Virus record (IMG/VR): IMGVR_UViG_3300037264_002957
Coordinates: 1 to 54,088 of that record
Source: a virus
Reading direction: 5' to 3' (one strand)
DNA: 54,088 nucleotides
The notes below the pieces were generated by a model. It saw nothing but the letters and a program-made list of their open reading frames with translations. It did not search any database and was not told the DNA's origin. Positions 1 to 6,467 of this stretch are shown here, one piece after another. How positions within the stretch are numbered: position 1 is the first letter of the stretch; each line of letters opens with the position of its first letter. The translations under genes and the position numbers were made by a program.

Positions 1-2
1 TC

Positions 3-251
3 GCGGAGTACGACCCGGAAACCGGCGACTGCTTCGGGCTGGTGGACGGCCACGAAGAAGAACTGGGCTACTTCAACCTCAACGAACTGGCCGAGGTTCG
101 CGGGGCACTCGGACTCCCGATTGAGCGGGACATCCACTGGACGCCGCGCCCGTTGGCTGAGTGCTATCGCGGCTTCGTGCGTGCCTCACGTCCGTCACCG
201 AACTCCACCATCCACGCGCTCAGTGACGTGAAGGAGGCCACCAATGGCTGA
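3..251 (+). CDS. DUF2958-family protein, C-terminal part (runs off left edge)
   Basis: The frame is open from the left edge and ends at TGA 249-251; the start lies outside the window. The visible residues contain the pattern DPETGDCFGLVDGHEEELG, followed by GYFNLNELAEVRGALGLP and a late ERDIHW.P.PL.EC stretch. I recognise this as the DUF2958 family, short proteins of unknown function common in phages and conjugative elements. A GTG at 42 could serve as a start, but the match to the family continues upstream of it, so the piece is treated as a truncated gene. It overlaps the next start by 8 nt (ATGGCTGA), so translation is probably coupled. No catalytic residues are assigned. Confidence 0.75.
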   Translation, partial: AEYDPETGDCFGLVDGHEEELGYFNLNELAEVRGALGLPIERDIHWTPRPLAECYRGFVRASRPSPNSTIHALSDVKEATNG

Positions 252-756
252 CTCTAACCCGCGCCGGAAACGCTGGTGGACCGTGCTGGGCCTGTGGGAA
301 TCCACGCAGGAGCAGTTCGTGGAGTATGTAAAGGCCAAGACGCCGCTTGCAGCCGCGATTCTCATGCGGCGGGAATACGGGCCGGATGACAACGACCTCG
401 ACATCAAAAGCGTTCACCCTGGCCGACTCAAGCCGTGCGTGCCAGATGAGGAATGGGAAGTCATCAACTCGAAACTCGTCTGCATGAACGCCGGAGCGGT
501 CACGGACTGCGAGGAACTCTACGACGATGGCGGCGACGGCTTCGACGGGTATTGCCCGACGTGCGCGGACCGGCTTGATGGCCTCACGCCGGGCGCTCGC
601 GTCCGGTGGACGGACCCGGACCCCATCGAGGGCCAGAAAACCAAAGACGGGGTAGTCGTCGCCGGACAACGAGATGACGATGTGTTGTCGGTGCGGTTCG
701 ATGACGGCGGCGAGGCGGACTGTTTCAGATCCGAACTGGAGGCACTCAATGGCTGA
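244..756 (+). CDS. Hypothetical phage protein with a CPTC motif
   Basis: This 170-residue acidic protein has no family I recognise. It begins at ATG 244 inside ATGGCTGA, which also holds the stop of the previous gene, with GAAGGAGG a few bases upstream as ribosome binding site. The N-terminal 60 residues are mixed alpha/beta and rich in W and R. The middle carries a Cys pair (YCPTCAD, about residue 100) suited to metal binding. The last third (VRWTDPDPIEG, then VSVRFDDGGE) reads like a small beta barrel. It is followed by another ATGGCTGA junction with the next gene. Confidence 0.7.
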   Translation: MADSNPRRKRWWTVLGLWESTQEQFVEYVKAKTPLAAAILMRREYGPDDNDLDIKSVHPGRLKPCVPDEEWEVINSKLVCMNAGAVTDCEELYDDGGDGFDGYCPTCADRLDGLTPGARVRWTDPDPIEGQKTKDGVVVAGQRDDDVLSVRFDDGGEADCFRSELEALNG

Positions 757-1060
757 TCAACATCCTAGTCACCTAGATCCGATTGCGGCCATCGCCTTCG
801 TGCAGAGGGTGGCGAAACTCTACCTCGACCGGGAGATTATTGACGGCAGCGACCACCAGCACACTCAAACCAATGACGACGACGCCGAGGCGCTTGAGAG
901 CCTTATCACGATGGCTCGGGCGCTGACAGGCTTCGAGAACCGGCCGACTGGCGAGCATAAGGATTGCCGCTGTGTCGATTGCGTGGGCGAGGACACCCGA
1001 GAGCGCGGCGACGATGACGGCTCGACCTACGCCGATCCGCGCAACCCCGACGACGACTGA
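749..1060 (+). CDS. Hypothetical acidic protein with a CRCVDC motif
   Basis: This is a 103-residue protein. An upstream in-frame extension exists, but ATG 749 is preferred because GGAGG lies 7 nt before it and it overlaps the upstream stop by 8 nt. The first half is helical (IAAIAFVQRVAKLYLDRE, LESLITMARALTG). The second half has a clustered Cys motif (CRCVDC) and a low-complexity Asp/Arg-rich tail. It is the last gene of the first operon, since a strong terminator follows within 25 nt. Function unknown; the Cys cluster suggests zinc binding, which is inference. Confidence 0.7.
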   Translation: MADQHPSHLDPIAAIAFVQRVAKLYLDREIIDGSDHQHTQTNDDDAEALESLITMARALTGFENRPTGEHKDCRCVDCVGEDTRERGDDDGSTYADPRNPDDD

Positions 1061-1084
1061 CCGGCCCCTGACGGCGGTCCAAGA

Positions 1085-1126
1085 GGCTCCACTGGATAAA
1101 GGGTCCGGTGGGGCCTTTTGCTTTTT
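1085..1126 (+). terminator. Intrinsic terminator
   Basis: A 12-bp stem (1085-1096 with 1104-1115, two G-U pairs in RNA) with a 7-nt loop is followed by TTTTGCTTTTT. It ends the operon of genes up to 1060. The T-tract overlaps the -35 region of the next promoter. Confidence 0.85.
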
Positions 1127-1167
1127 GGCGCGACCGGGCGTAGTATCTCCGTGGCGCATATCGCGCC
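1118..1167 (+). promoter_or_regulatory. Promoter with hairpin/operator module (P1)
   Basis: TTGCTT (1118-1123), a 17-nt spacer and TAGTAT (1141-1146) form a sigma70-like promoter. It is followed by CTCCGTGG and the perfect inverted repeat GGCGC-ATATC-GCGCC (1153-1167). The same arrangement, a 4-5 bp stem around a five-base ATANN loop just after the -10, occurs at 3404-3416 and 5004-5016. Confidence 0.6.
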
Positions 1168-1169
1168 TC

Positions 1170-1185
1170 GATTCAGGGGTGAATC
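1170..1185 (+). promoter_or_regulatory. Hairpin displaying the ribosome binding site of the next gene
   Basis: GATTCA-GGGG-TGAATC is a perfect 6-bp stem whose four-base loop is the Shine-Dalgarno sequence, ending directly at ATG 1186. Such a hairpin could tune translation or be a protein-binding site. The regulatory role is inference. Confidence 0.5.
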
Positions 1186-1560
1186 ATGCCAGAGAACATC
1201 GTCATCAAACTCGCACTGCGAGGACCAGAGCAAGAGGTTTACCAAGCCATCGCGGAACTCAAGAGCAACATCCAGTACGACAACCTTGAGGTTGAAGTCT
1301 TGACCATTGACGACACCGACCGCGTGCTGACCGACGCGGGATTCCAACATCAAGACACGGGCGGCAACTGCACGGCGTTCGTGCGGACCGGCGAGAAGTT
1401 CGAGGACATCATCACACTGGAGGACGACCCGAACGCGCCGATCTACATCAGCGACGTTTGCATTCTCGGGCGTCGTCCGCTCGGAGACACCGGCGAATAC
1501 ACCGTCCTCGCCACGGGCACCGTCGAAGCCATCCTTGCACTCGATCCGGGGAGGCTGTGA
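1186..1560 (+). CDS. Hypothetical phage protein
   Basis: This 124-residue protein opens the second accessory operon, directly under P1. It reads as alternating helix and strand (IVIKLALRGPEQEVYQAIAEL, LEVEVLTIDDTDRVL, VLATGTVEAILAL) and ends in a short Gly/Arg tail. There are no Cys clusters, membrane segments or known catalytic signatures, and I do not recognise a family. The start is fixed by the GGGG site in the preceding hairpin. The stop TGA shares its last base with the ATG of the next gene. Confidence 0.7.
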   Translation: MPENIVIKLALRGPEQEVYQAIAELKSNIQYDNLEVEVLTIDDTDRVLTDAGFQHQDTGGNCTAFVRTGEKFEDIITLEDDPNAPIYISDVCILGRRPLGDTGEYTVLATGTVEAILALDPGRL

Positions 1561-1799
1561 TGGTTATTGAAATCGCGCACGCCTTCAAGTCCGGCGATCT
1601 GGTGAAGTTCAACGGCAACACGCGCATCTTCCACTACTCCGCTGGCGTTCGCTCGGCCATCAGCATCACGCCAAAAGGACGGCTCACGCTCGTGCCGACC
1701 GACCAACTCACGCCGCGCTTTTGCCACGACGAACGGCATGAAACACCCTGCCCACTGCCGTGCCAAGCGTGTGCGGAAGAATGCGGAGGTTCCCGATGA
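1560..1799 (+). CDS. Small hypothetical protein with Cys-rich tail
   Basis: This is a 79-residue protein. ATG 1560 is chosen because GGGGAGG precedes it and its first base is the last base of the upstream stop; an upstream in-frame ATG at 1458 lies inside the previous gene. The N-terminal half (FKSGDLVKFNGNTRIF, ISITPKGRLTLVPTDQL) looks like a small SH3-type barrel. The C-terminus has HxxC-P-CxxC spacing (FCHDERHETPCPLPCQACAEEC), suggesting a metal site. Function unknown. Confidence 0.7.
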   Translation: MVIEIAHAFKSGDLVKFNGNTRIFHYSAGVRSAISITPKGRLTLVPTDQLTPRFCHDERHETPCPLPCQACAEECGGSR

Positions 1800-2275
1800 G
1801 CGTCACCCTCAAGAGCATCGTCCACGCTCGGCGCATGAGCGAGGAAACAAACGCATTCACGGCGACGGTCTGCTGGAACGGCAAGCCGGTTGGGACCGCG
1901 AAGAACCACGGGACGGGCGGCTCGACCGACGTTTACATCAATCGTCACTACGGTCCTCCACTCCCTCCGCTCCTGCCGGTCATGGAGGCATGGGCAAAGT
2001 CGCAACCCCCTGTCGAAGTCGAAGGCTTTGACCCCCTGCCGATGAATCTCGAACTCTACATTGACGGCCTTGTTGAAGATGACCTTCGACGCAAGGACAA
2101 CCAACGGCTTTGCCGGGGCCATCTGGTGTGGAAGCTGACCAACCAGCGTGAAGGCGACTTCTGCTCCGTCAAAGTCACGCCGGAGAACCTCGACAAGGCA
2201 CGCGCCTATGCCGTCACGAAGTACGGCGAACAGATCGATTACTTTCTCAATGACCGGATTGGAGGCACGCGATGA
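1796..2275 (+). CDS. Hypothetical phage protein
   Basis: This is a 159-residue protein starting at ATG 1796 in an ATGA overlap with the previous gene, with GGAGG 8 nt upstream; the longer in-frame start at 1760 is rejected. The residues 25-60 region (FTATVCWNGKPVGTAKNHGTGGSTDVY) has the beta-hairpin, glycine-rich look seen in many phage accessory proteins. It is followed by a Pro-rich loop, LPMNLELYIDGLVEDDL and a helical C-terminus. No known domain was recognised. Confidence 0.7.
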   Translation: MSVTLKSIVHARRMSEETNAFTATVCWNGKPVGTAKNHGTGGSTDVYINRHYGPPLPPLLPVMEAWAKSQPPVEVEGFDPLPMNLELYIDGLVEDDLRRKDNQRLCRGHLVWKLTNQREGDFCSVKVTPENLDKARAYAVTKYGEQIDYFLNDRIGGTR

Positions 2276-2538
2276 AAGCCATCGTGATTCTTCGGAGTGG
2301 CCGCGTCGATAGCGTCGTGCTCGTCAACGACGACGATGCCGCCGTGGCTCACAAGGCGTTACGCGAGGCGCGACCAGACGACCACACGGGCGTGTGGAGC
2401 ATCACGCCTGACACCCTGCCAGACACTCTGGCGGCGTTTCAGGAGGAGCGTGAGGAGTTTGAGCGGGAAACCGGCTGCGCCGTGGCCGACTGCCCGACGT
2501 GGCCCGGACCCAGCGACGGCAACGAAGGAGGACTGTGA
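2272..2538 (+). CDS. Small hypothetical protein
   Basis: This is an 88-residue acidic protein in an ATGA overlap with the upstream gene. It begins with strand-turn-strand (KAIVILRSGRVDSVVLVNDDDAA), continues with helices rich in Glu/Arg, and ends with a Cys pair spaced CAVADC. No family recognised. Its stop TGA overlaps the ATG of the next gene, so it sits in the middle of a translationally coupled run of six genes. Confidence 0.65.
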   Translation: MKAIVILRSGRVDSVVLVNDDDAAVAHKALREARPDDHTGVWSITPDTLPDTLAAFQEEREEFERETGCAVADCPTWPGPSDGNEGGL

Positions 2539-2945
2539 TGAAGCTCGCAGTGAACAAAGCCAACGGCAGCGTTGTCTGGTGGGACGACCAGCGCACGATG
2601 CGCTTTCCAGACGGCGGCGTGATGTTCCTCGGCGTGATGTTCCTCGACGACAACGGGAACGACGTGCGCGAAGCTGACATCGTGTTCATTTGCGATGGCA
2701 ACTGCACGGAAACCCCGTGCCTGGAACTGCACGAATGCGAACTGTGCGACGTGGGCAGCGCCGTGAACCCCGACGTGACCAACTACTACGCACTATCCGA
2801 GGTTCCACAAGACCCGCTCTGGCTGTGTGACAAGCACTACAGCGCGAAGGCTGAACGCGCCGAGGAGTCACGTAACCGCGACTTCTACGGCGGCGACTCC
2901 CCGACCGAACAGCAAACAATGGAAGCCGCGAGGAGGCTCAAATGA
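2538..2945 (+). CDS. Cys-rich hypothetical protein with an in-frame 15-bp tandem repeat
   Basis: This is a 135-residue protein from ATG 2538 (GGAGG upstream, one-base overlap with the previous stop). It has at least six cysteines in the middle (CDGNC, PCLEL, CELC, then LCDKHY), an arrangement that resembles a treble-clef or HNH-like zinc site. However, no catalytic His/Asn set can be defended. The peptide GVMFL is duplicated near residue 30 by a perfect 15-bp tandem repeat. Function unknown. Confidence 0.68.
   Translation: MKLAVNKANGSVVWWDDQRTMRFPDGGVMFLGVMFLDDNGNDVREADIVFICDGNCTETPCLELHECELCDVGSAVNPDVTNYYALSEVPQDPLWLCDKHYSAKAERAEESRNRDFYGGDSPTEQQTMEAARRLK
2616..2645 (+). repeat. 15-bp perfect tandem duplication
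   Basis: GGCGTGATGTTCCTC occurs twice head to tail, in frame, doubling the peptide GVMFL inside the host gene. This is typical of replication slippage. Confidence 0.9.
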
Positions 2946-3370
2946 ACAACGCACAGCGACTTCAGGCGATTCTCGACCTCATCCACGACGGGACCGACTG
3001 GCGCGAAGAACTCGACTGCGCCGACGTGGTGCAGGACCTCACGGGGCTGATGGCTGGCTACCTCACCGGCGAGGACGAGCCAGACGCCGAGGACGAGGAA
3101 TCCCCGGAACAGGCCCACGCCGGACAGATCGCACGGGACGCCATCGCCTTCGATGAGGGCGTCACAGCCGGTGCAGACATGTATCACCGTGACCGGGCGG
3201 AACGCTCGTCATTCGCCTTCACGTTCCAACGGAAGGACGCGACACACTTTGCCGTGACCCGGTTCTACCTCAATCTTGGCGACGCGCTCGCTGACGTGCC
3301 GATGCTCTCGCGGGATTACTTCCCCGCCACGTTCGTGGAAGTCAAACCCTGCCCGGACCCACGCGGTTGA
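2942..3370 (+). CDS. Hypothetical protein with an FDxGVxxGxxxYHR motif
   Basis: This 142-residue protein closes the second operon (ATGA overlap upstream, GAGG ribosome binding site). The N-terminus is helical (LQAILDLIHDGTDW), followed by a very acidic linker. Near residue 70 is DAIAFDEGVTAGADMYHR, which matches the end of the gene at 3435 (TDAFDAGVKLGSAAYHR). The C-terminal half is beta-rich (FAFTFQRKDATHFAVTRFYL). The shared motif suggests the two genes are paralogues or bind the same partner. The stop codon lies inside the -35 box of the next promoter. Confidence 0.7.
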   Translation: MNNAQRLQAILDLIHDGTDWREELDCADVVQDLTGLMAGYLTGEDEPDAEDEESPEQAHAGQIARDAIAFDEGVTAGADMYHRDRAERSSFAFTFQRKDATHFAVTRFYLNLGDALADVPMLSRDYFPATFVEVKPCPDPRG

Positions 3371-3416
3371 CAACCCTCACCCCCAAGGCGCAATATTCCA
3401 CCAGCGCATAACGCGC
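3367..3416 (+). promoter_or_regulatory. Promoter with hairpin/operator module (P2)
   Basis: TTGACA (3367-3372), an 18-nt spacer and CAATAT (3391-3396) are followed by the inverted repeat GCGC-ATAAC-GCGC (3404-3416). The -35 box overlaps the stop codon of the preceding gene. The hairpin loop ATAAC matches the ATANN loops of P1 and P3. Confidence 0.6.
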
Positions 3417-3430
3417 AACCTTGGGGGTGA
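3377..3430 (+). promoter_or_regulatory. 12-bp perfect inverted repeat spanning P2 and the downstream ribosome binding site
   Basis: TCACCCCCAAGG (3377-3388) is perfectly complementary to CCTTGGGGGTGA (3419-3430). The left arm lies between -35 and -10. The right arm contains the GGGGGTGA Shine-Dalgarno of the gene at 3435. Transcripts entering from upstream carry both arms and would hide the site; transcripts starting at P2 carry only the right arm. Confidence 0.6.
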
Positions 3431-3434
3431 ACCG

Positions 3435-3854
3435 ATGGCACGCAAAGCAAGCACTACAACCGCAGAGACACGCGCACGACACGGCAGCCTCGTCTGTCCG
3501 CACTGCCTCAACAACCAGAAGCGTCAAGAGGCCGCGCAAGATGCGGTTGACCGCCACGTCTGGCGCACTGACGACAGCGGCGACCGCGAAACCAACCTGC
3601 AAGACCTCATCACCAACCTCATGCACTTGGCATTCCGTGATGGCTACGACTGGAACGACCTGACGCGCAAGGCGACGGCGAACTTCAACGTCGAGTACGG
3701 TCCCCGTTGTTGCCGGTGTTTCACCGGCACGCCGGACGCCATCGCCCAGCAGATAGTGGACGCCATTCGGGAGGCACGCGCAACCGACGCTTTCGATGCT
3801 GGCGTGAAACTCGGATCTGCGGCGTATCACCGCGCACAGAAAGCGAGGGCGTGA
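3435..3854 (+). CDS. Zinc-binding hypothetical protein sharing a C-terminal motif with the gene at 2942
   Basis: This is a 139-residue protein from ATG 3435, 5 nt after the GGGGGTGA site. Two Cys pairs (VCPHCL near residue 20, CCRC near residue 94) probably form one zinc ribbon split by a helical insert (NLQDLITNLMHLAFRDGYDW). The C-terminus TDAFDAGVKLGSAAYHR matches a motif in the gene at 2942. First gene of the third operon. No family name can be given. Confidence 0.7.
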   Translation: MARKASTTTAETRARHGSLVCPHCLNNQKRQEAAQDAVDRHVWRTDDSGDRETNLQDLITNLMHLAFRDGYDWNDLTRKATANFNVEYGPRCCRCFTGTPDAIAQQIVDAIREARATDAFDAGVKLGSAAYHRAQKARA

Positions 3855-4060
3855 TGAGATGCGAAGATTACCCCTGCTGCGGCCACACGTCGGGCGATCC
3901 GTGCCCTGACCGCGACGCCCACGGCCGCATTGTGCCGCGCTGCTGCGAATGCAACCGGAAGCTCCCGAAAAATGCGCGTTCGTCAATCTGCTCACCCTGC
4001 CAAACTCGGCGGAACCGCATGATGGACGAATACGGGTATGACCCACAGGAGGACCGATGA
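3854..4060 (+). CDS. Small Cys-rich zinc-finger-like protein
   Basis: This is a 68-residue protein; ATG 3854 shares its A with the upstream stop. It has about ten cysteines in pairs (YPCCGH, DPCPD, RCCEC, ICSPC), consistent with two adjacent zinc knuckles, and an acidic Tyr-rich end. An in-frame start at 3707 exists but lies inside the previous gene. No enzymatic motif is visible; DNA, RNA or protein binding is possible but unproven. Confidence 0.68.
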   Translation: MRCEDYPCCGHTSGDPCPDRDAHGRIVPRCCECNRKLPKNARSSICSPCQTRRNRMMDEYGYDPQEDR

Positions 4061-4335
4061 AAGCCATCTGGAGAGGCTCGCTCTGGACTCTCATGGGGCA
4101 CACCGAACGCATGGAATGGCTCGTCGTGGAATGGCCTAATGGCGGGCGCACATGGCACGTAGACGACGAAGATGGCGAAGTGCTGGCCGAACTGCTGGAC
4201 CAACTCCCCGACGATGCGCGGCTGTATCGCGTCAGCGGTCCTTGCACCATCACCACGGTGGAGGACATCACCAACGCCGGAGCCGAACGTCAGCACGCCC
4301 TCAACGAAACCCACCGCTCGGGAGACGGCCAGTGA
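4057..4335 (+). CDS. Small hypothetical protein
   Basis: This is a 92-residue protein in an ATGA overlap, with GGAGGACCG upstream. The N-terminus is rich in Trp (WRGSLWTLMG, MEWLVVEWPNGGRTWHVDDED), suggesting a small beta sheet. It is followed by an acidic helix (LAELLDQLPDDA) and a polar tail. No known family. Confidence 0.65.
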   Translation: MKAIWRGSLWTLMGHTERMEWLVVEWPNGGRTWHVDDEDGEVLAELLDQLPDDARLYRVSGPCTITTVEDITNAGAERQHALNETHRSGDGQ

Positions 4336-4619
4336 CGATCATCTGGACCGCCATCGTTCCCGACCGCGCCGGGACATACAACGACGCCGAAACCGCCCTA
4401 CTCCGCGCCCAGCCCAGCTTGACGGCAGACACGCTCACCATGGCCGATATCTGCTGGCTGCAAACGTGGGCGGAAACCCGCGAGGATGACGCGGAACACA
4501 TTCTGCGCGCCTGTCGCGGCGTGCTCGAACACCCGCAACATCCAGACGTCTACAAGTGCCGGTTGCTGCTCGCGCAACTGCTGGCATCCCTGCGCGCCAA
4601 CCCGGTTAACCCTGCGTGA
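4332..4619 (+). CDS. Small helical hypothetical protein
   Basis: This is a 95-residue protein with a GTG start at 4332 in a GTGA overlap with the preceding stop; upstream in-frame codons belong to another frame of the previous gene. The sequence is alpha-helical, with a TPR-like pair (ADICWLQTWAETREDDAEHILRA, then YKCRLLLAQLLASL). It is the last gene of the third operon and is followed by a long non-coding spacer. Confidence 0.62.
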   Translation: MTIIWTAIVPDRAGTYNDAETALLRAQPSLTADTLTMADICWLQTWAETREDDAEHILRACRGVLEHPQHPDVYKCRLLLAQLLASLRANPVNPA

Positions 4620-4967
4620 CTCCGATGACCACACCCGCACGCGGCCCTTGACCGAAATCCACGATTCGCGCCGGAATCTACCACTTTCTCTCTTATCCCT
4701 CCTCCTTCCCCCCAACTCTCCTGACTTCCCCGCGTGGTTTGTGACGCGCCGGCCCCGCATTGCCTCGGACGCCAACCGCGAACGCCGCGCCAACACTCAA
4801 CCAATCGCCCACGCCACGCGCCGCGCGCGCATGGCCTCACAACCCCCACGCCTCACGCGTCGCCTCCACGCCGCGCCTCACCCCTCACTCCGCAGCCATC
4901 AGGGGCGACACTCAGGAAAGTCAAAAAGTTCGTTGTTTCGTGTTCTTGCCCGGCAAATCCGCGCCGA
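4620..4967. other. Non-coding spacer with strong C-over-G skew
   Basis: I see no convincing gene in this 348-nt stretch. Short open frames on the plus strand are Pro/Arg/His low-complexity and lack ribosome binding sites. The plus strand is strikingly C-rich (for example 4700-4735 and 4840-4895), and an A/T-rich patch at 4915-4950 precedes the next promoter. It could host an origin or packaging signal, but no iterated motif was found. Confidence 0.5.
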
Positions 4968-5016
4968 TTGACTTCCGCCATTGTCCGCGCGTATATTCTC
5001 CGTGGGCATAGTGCCC
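4968..5016 (+). promoter_or_regulatory. Promoter with hairpin/operator module (P3)
   Basis: TTGACT (4968-4973) and TATATT (4992-4997, 18-nt spacer) are followed by CTCCGTGG and the inverted repeat GGGC-ATAGT-GCCC (5004-5016). It drives the single gene at 5036 and has the same layout as P1 and P2. Confidence 0.65.
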
Positions 5017-5035
5017 CACTCAAAGGAGACGCAAA

Positions 5036-5335
5036 ATGACAGTCAAGTTCGTGCTGAATGACAAGGGAGTCCCGGTAGGAAAGCTCGCGGATGCCGAACT
5101 GCACTTCGCCGGCGGACCGCTCGACGGACTGAAGCTCGTTGGCTTCGGTGTGTGGGAGCGGAAGCAAGGCGGACGGAACGTGACGTTTCCGGCGCGCCAG
5201 TATTTGCTGAACGGCGCGCGGTACTCGTATTCGCTGCTGCGGCCAATCATTGAGCAAAGTGCTCAGAACGCGCTCCGTGACCTCATCCTCGACAGCTACG
5301 CGGAGCACGAACGGGAACTCGCCATCGCGGTGTAG
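5036..5335 (+). CDS. Conserved phage protein, SpoVG-like in layout
   Basis: This 99-residue protein is a single-gene transcription unit between P3 and a terminator, with an excellent AAAGGAGACGC ribosome binding site. The order of elements is strand, then GPLDGLKLVGFGVWER, RNVTFPARQYLLNG, SLLRPI and a final helix (ALRDLILDSYAEHE). This resembles small SpoVG-type nucleic-acid-binding proteins: core sheet, a surface PARxY loop, and a C-terminal helix ending in a YxExE patch. That similarity is from memory and is not strong enough for a gene symbol. Confidence 0.7.
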   Translation: MTVKFVLNDKGVPVGKLADAELHFAGGPLDGLKLVGFGVWERKQGGRNVTFPARQYLLNGARYSYSLLRPIIEQSAQNALRDLILDSYAEHERELAIAV

Positions 5336-5359
5336 AGGGTCCAATCGGGGCACGAAGGG

Positions 5360-5395
5360 GGCCGGTCCGGGGGAACTCGGATCGGCCCTTTTTGC
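5360..5395 (+). terminator. Intrinsic terminator
   Basis: A 10-bp stem (5360-5369 with 5378-5387, one G-U pair) with an 8-nt loop is followed by TTTTT. It ends the monocistronic unit at 5036. Confidence 0.85.
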
Positions 5396-5575
5396 TTCTC
5401 AGAGGGGCGAAAGTGGCCTTCCCGTCTCAGTAAGACCCCCTCTAGGATGAAATAATCCGGCCCGGACGGGCTATGATACGACTTAAAGAGCGTGGCGGCA
5501 GTGGTTTACGGCTGTTTCGCCATACGTGACATAACGCGTATTATCGGACGTTTCGCACGGGAGACTCACATACCG

Positions 5576-5977
5576 ATGGCCGGCGTTCCGTTCCTCCGCG
5601 CTAACTCCAAAGCACGCAGCTCGCTTCCGCCGTGGCTGGGCCGGCCGGCTGACCTGCCGATCGCCACGCTGCCACGCCGCAAGGTGGCTGACAACCTGTT
5701 CCGATTCGCTGGGCACGAGGACCGGCGGACCCGCTGGCGACATTCAAGGCTCGCTGCTGGCCTCTGTGGGCTGTGCGGCGCACCGAGGGGGGCTGAGAGA
5801 GGGGCGAAGCGCACGTGTGCGCGCTGCGGGGCACGGGAGAGCCGGAGAGTGGCCTTGGCACAGCAGTCGTTCCGGCGGCGGCGGCGCTGTCGGTGTGGGC
5901 GAGCGCCTCGACGCGGGATGGTGACGTGCCTGCCTTGCCTGCGACGCCGGCGGACCTGGCACACGAACGCCGGCTGA
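5576..5977 (+). CDS. Basic double zinc-ribbon protein
   Basis: This is a 133-residue protein. ATG 5576 is preferred over 5492 because GGGAG lies about 12 nt upstream. The C-terminal half has four Cys pairs (CGLCGAP, CARCGAR, CRCGRAP, CLPC) with basic stretches between them, like two consecutive zinc ribbons. The Arg-rich composition (RRRRRCRCGR, LRRRRTWH) suggests nucleic-acid binding. The upstream 180 nt contains a possible TATGAT -10 at 5472. Immediately after the stop is a nine-C run. Expression and function are unproven. Confidence 0.5.
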   Translation: MAGVPFLRANSKARSSLPPWLGRPADLPIATLPRRKVADNLFRFAGHEDRRTRWRHSRLAAGLCGLCGAPRGAERGAKRTCARCGARESRRVALAQQSFRRRRRCRCGRAPRRGMVTCLPCLRRRRTWHTNAG

Positions 5978-6286
5978 CCCCCCCCCGCCCCACCCCCGCG
6001 GGCGCGGCCCCACCCCCCACTTCAGGCCCTGGGCATTAGCGCGGACAACTTTGTCGAAATCCAAAAATTCTGGGGCAAAGTTTCCCGAATTTGGCAGCGT
6101 TAGCGCTTAGGGGACAAAGGAGTTAGGCGTGAAGTGTCACGGGATTTGGCAGGGGAGGTGACGCGGGAGGGTGGAAAAAAATCGCGGAGAGAGTGCTTGG
6201 CCCAGTGGATGGGAGGCGCGGCGGCGCGGATCGGGTTACTCCATCGGGTGAGGAGTTGATAGAACGCTGAGGGAATTTGCGAATTG
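5978..6286. other. Non-coding spacer: poly-C/G-quadruplex block then A/T-rich patch
   Basis: No gene is apparent here. 5978-6018 is almost all C on the plus strand, including a run of nine, so the minus strand carries at least four G runs and could form a G-quadruplex. 6045-6120 is A/T-rich and contains the inverted repeat AACTTTG (6047-6053) / CAAAGTT (6076-6082). The block lies between converging genes. Confidence 0.5.
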
Positions 6287-6466
6287 CTAGGAACTTAGCA
6301 GGGTGTGATTGGCGCGTTCGATTTTGGGGGAGCACCAGCAGGTCAGACCGGGTTCGACGTGGGGTTTGAGGTCGTCGAGGGGGAGGACGTGGTATTGGCG
6401 TCGGCGCCGGTAGCGGACGAGTTCCCAGCGGTCTTCGAACTTGCGGTGGTCGGGGCGGTCGGTCAT
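6287..6466 (-). CDS. Small phage protein with an HVLPLDDLxxH...CWC motif
   Basis: This is a 59-residue protein; the ATG is at 6466 (reading down), one base after the stop of the upstream gene. It contains RQYHVLPLDDLKPH followed by LTCWCSPKIE. I have seen this pairing of an (H/Y)HVLPxxDLxxH segment with a CxC or CxxC motif in many short phage proteins of unknown function. Last gene of a three-gene minus-strand operon. Confidence 0.65.
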   Translation of the reverse strand: MTDRPDHRKFEDRWELVRYRRRRQYHVLPLDDLKPHVEPGLTCWCSPKIERANHTLLSS

Positions 6467-6467
6467 G

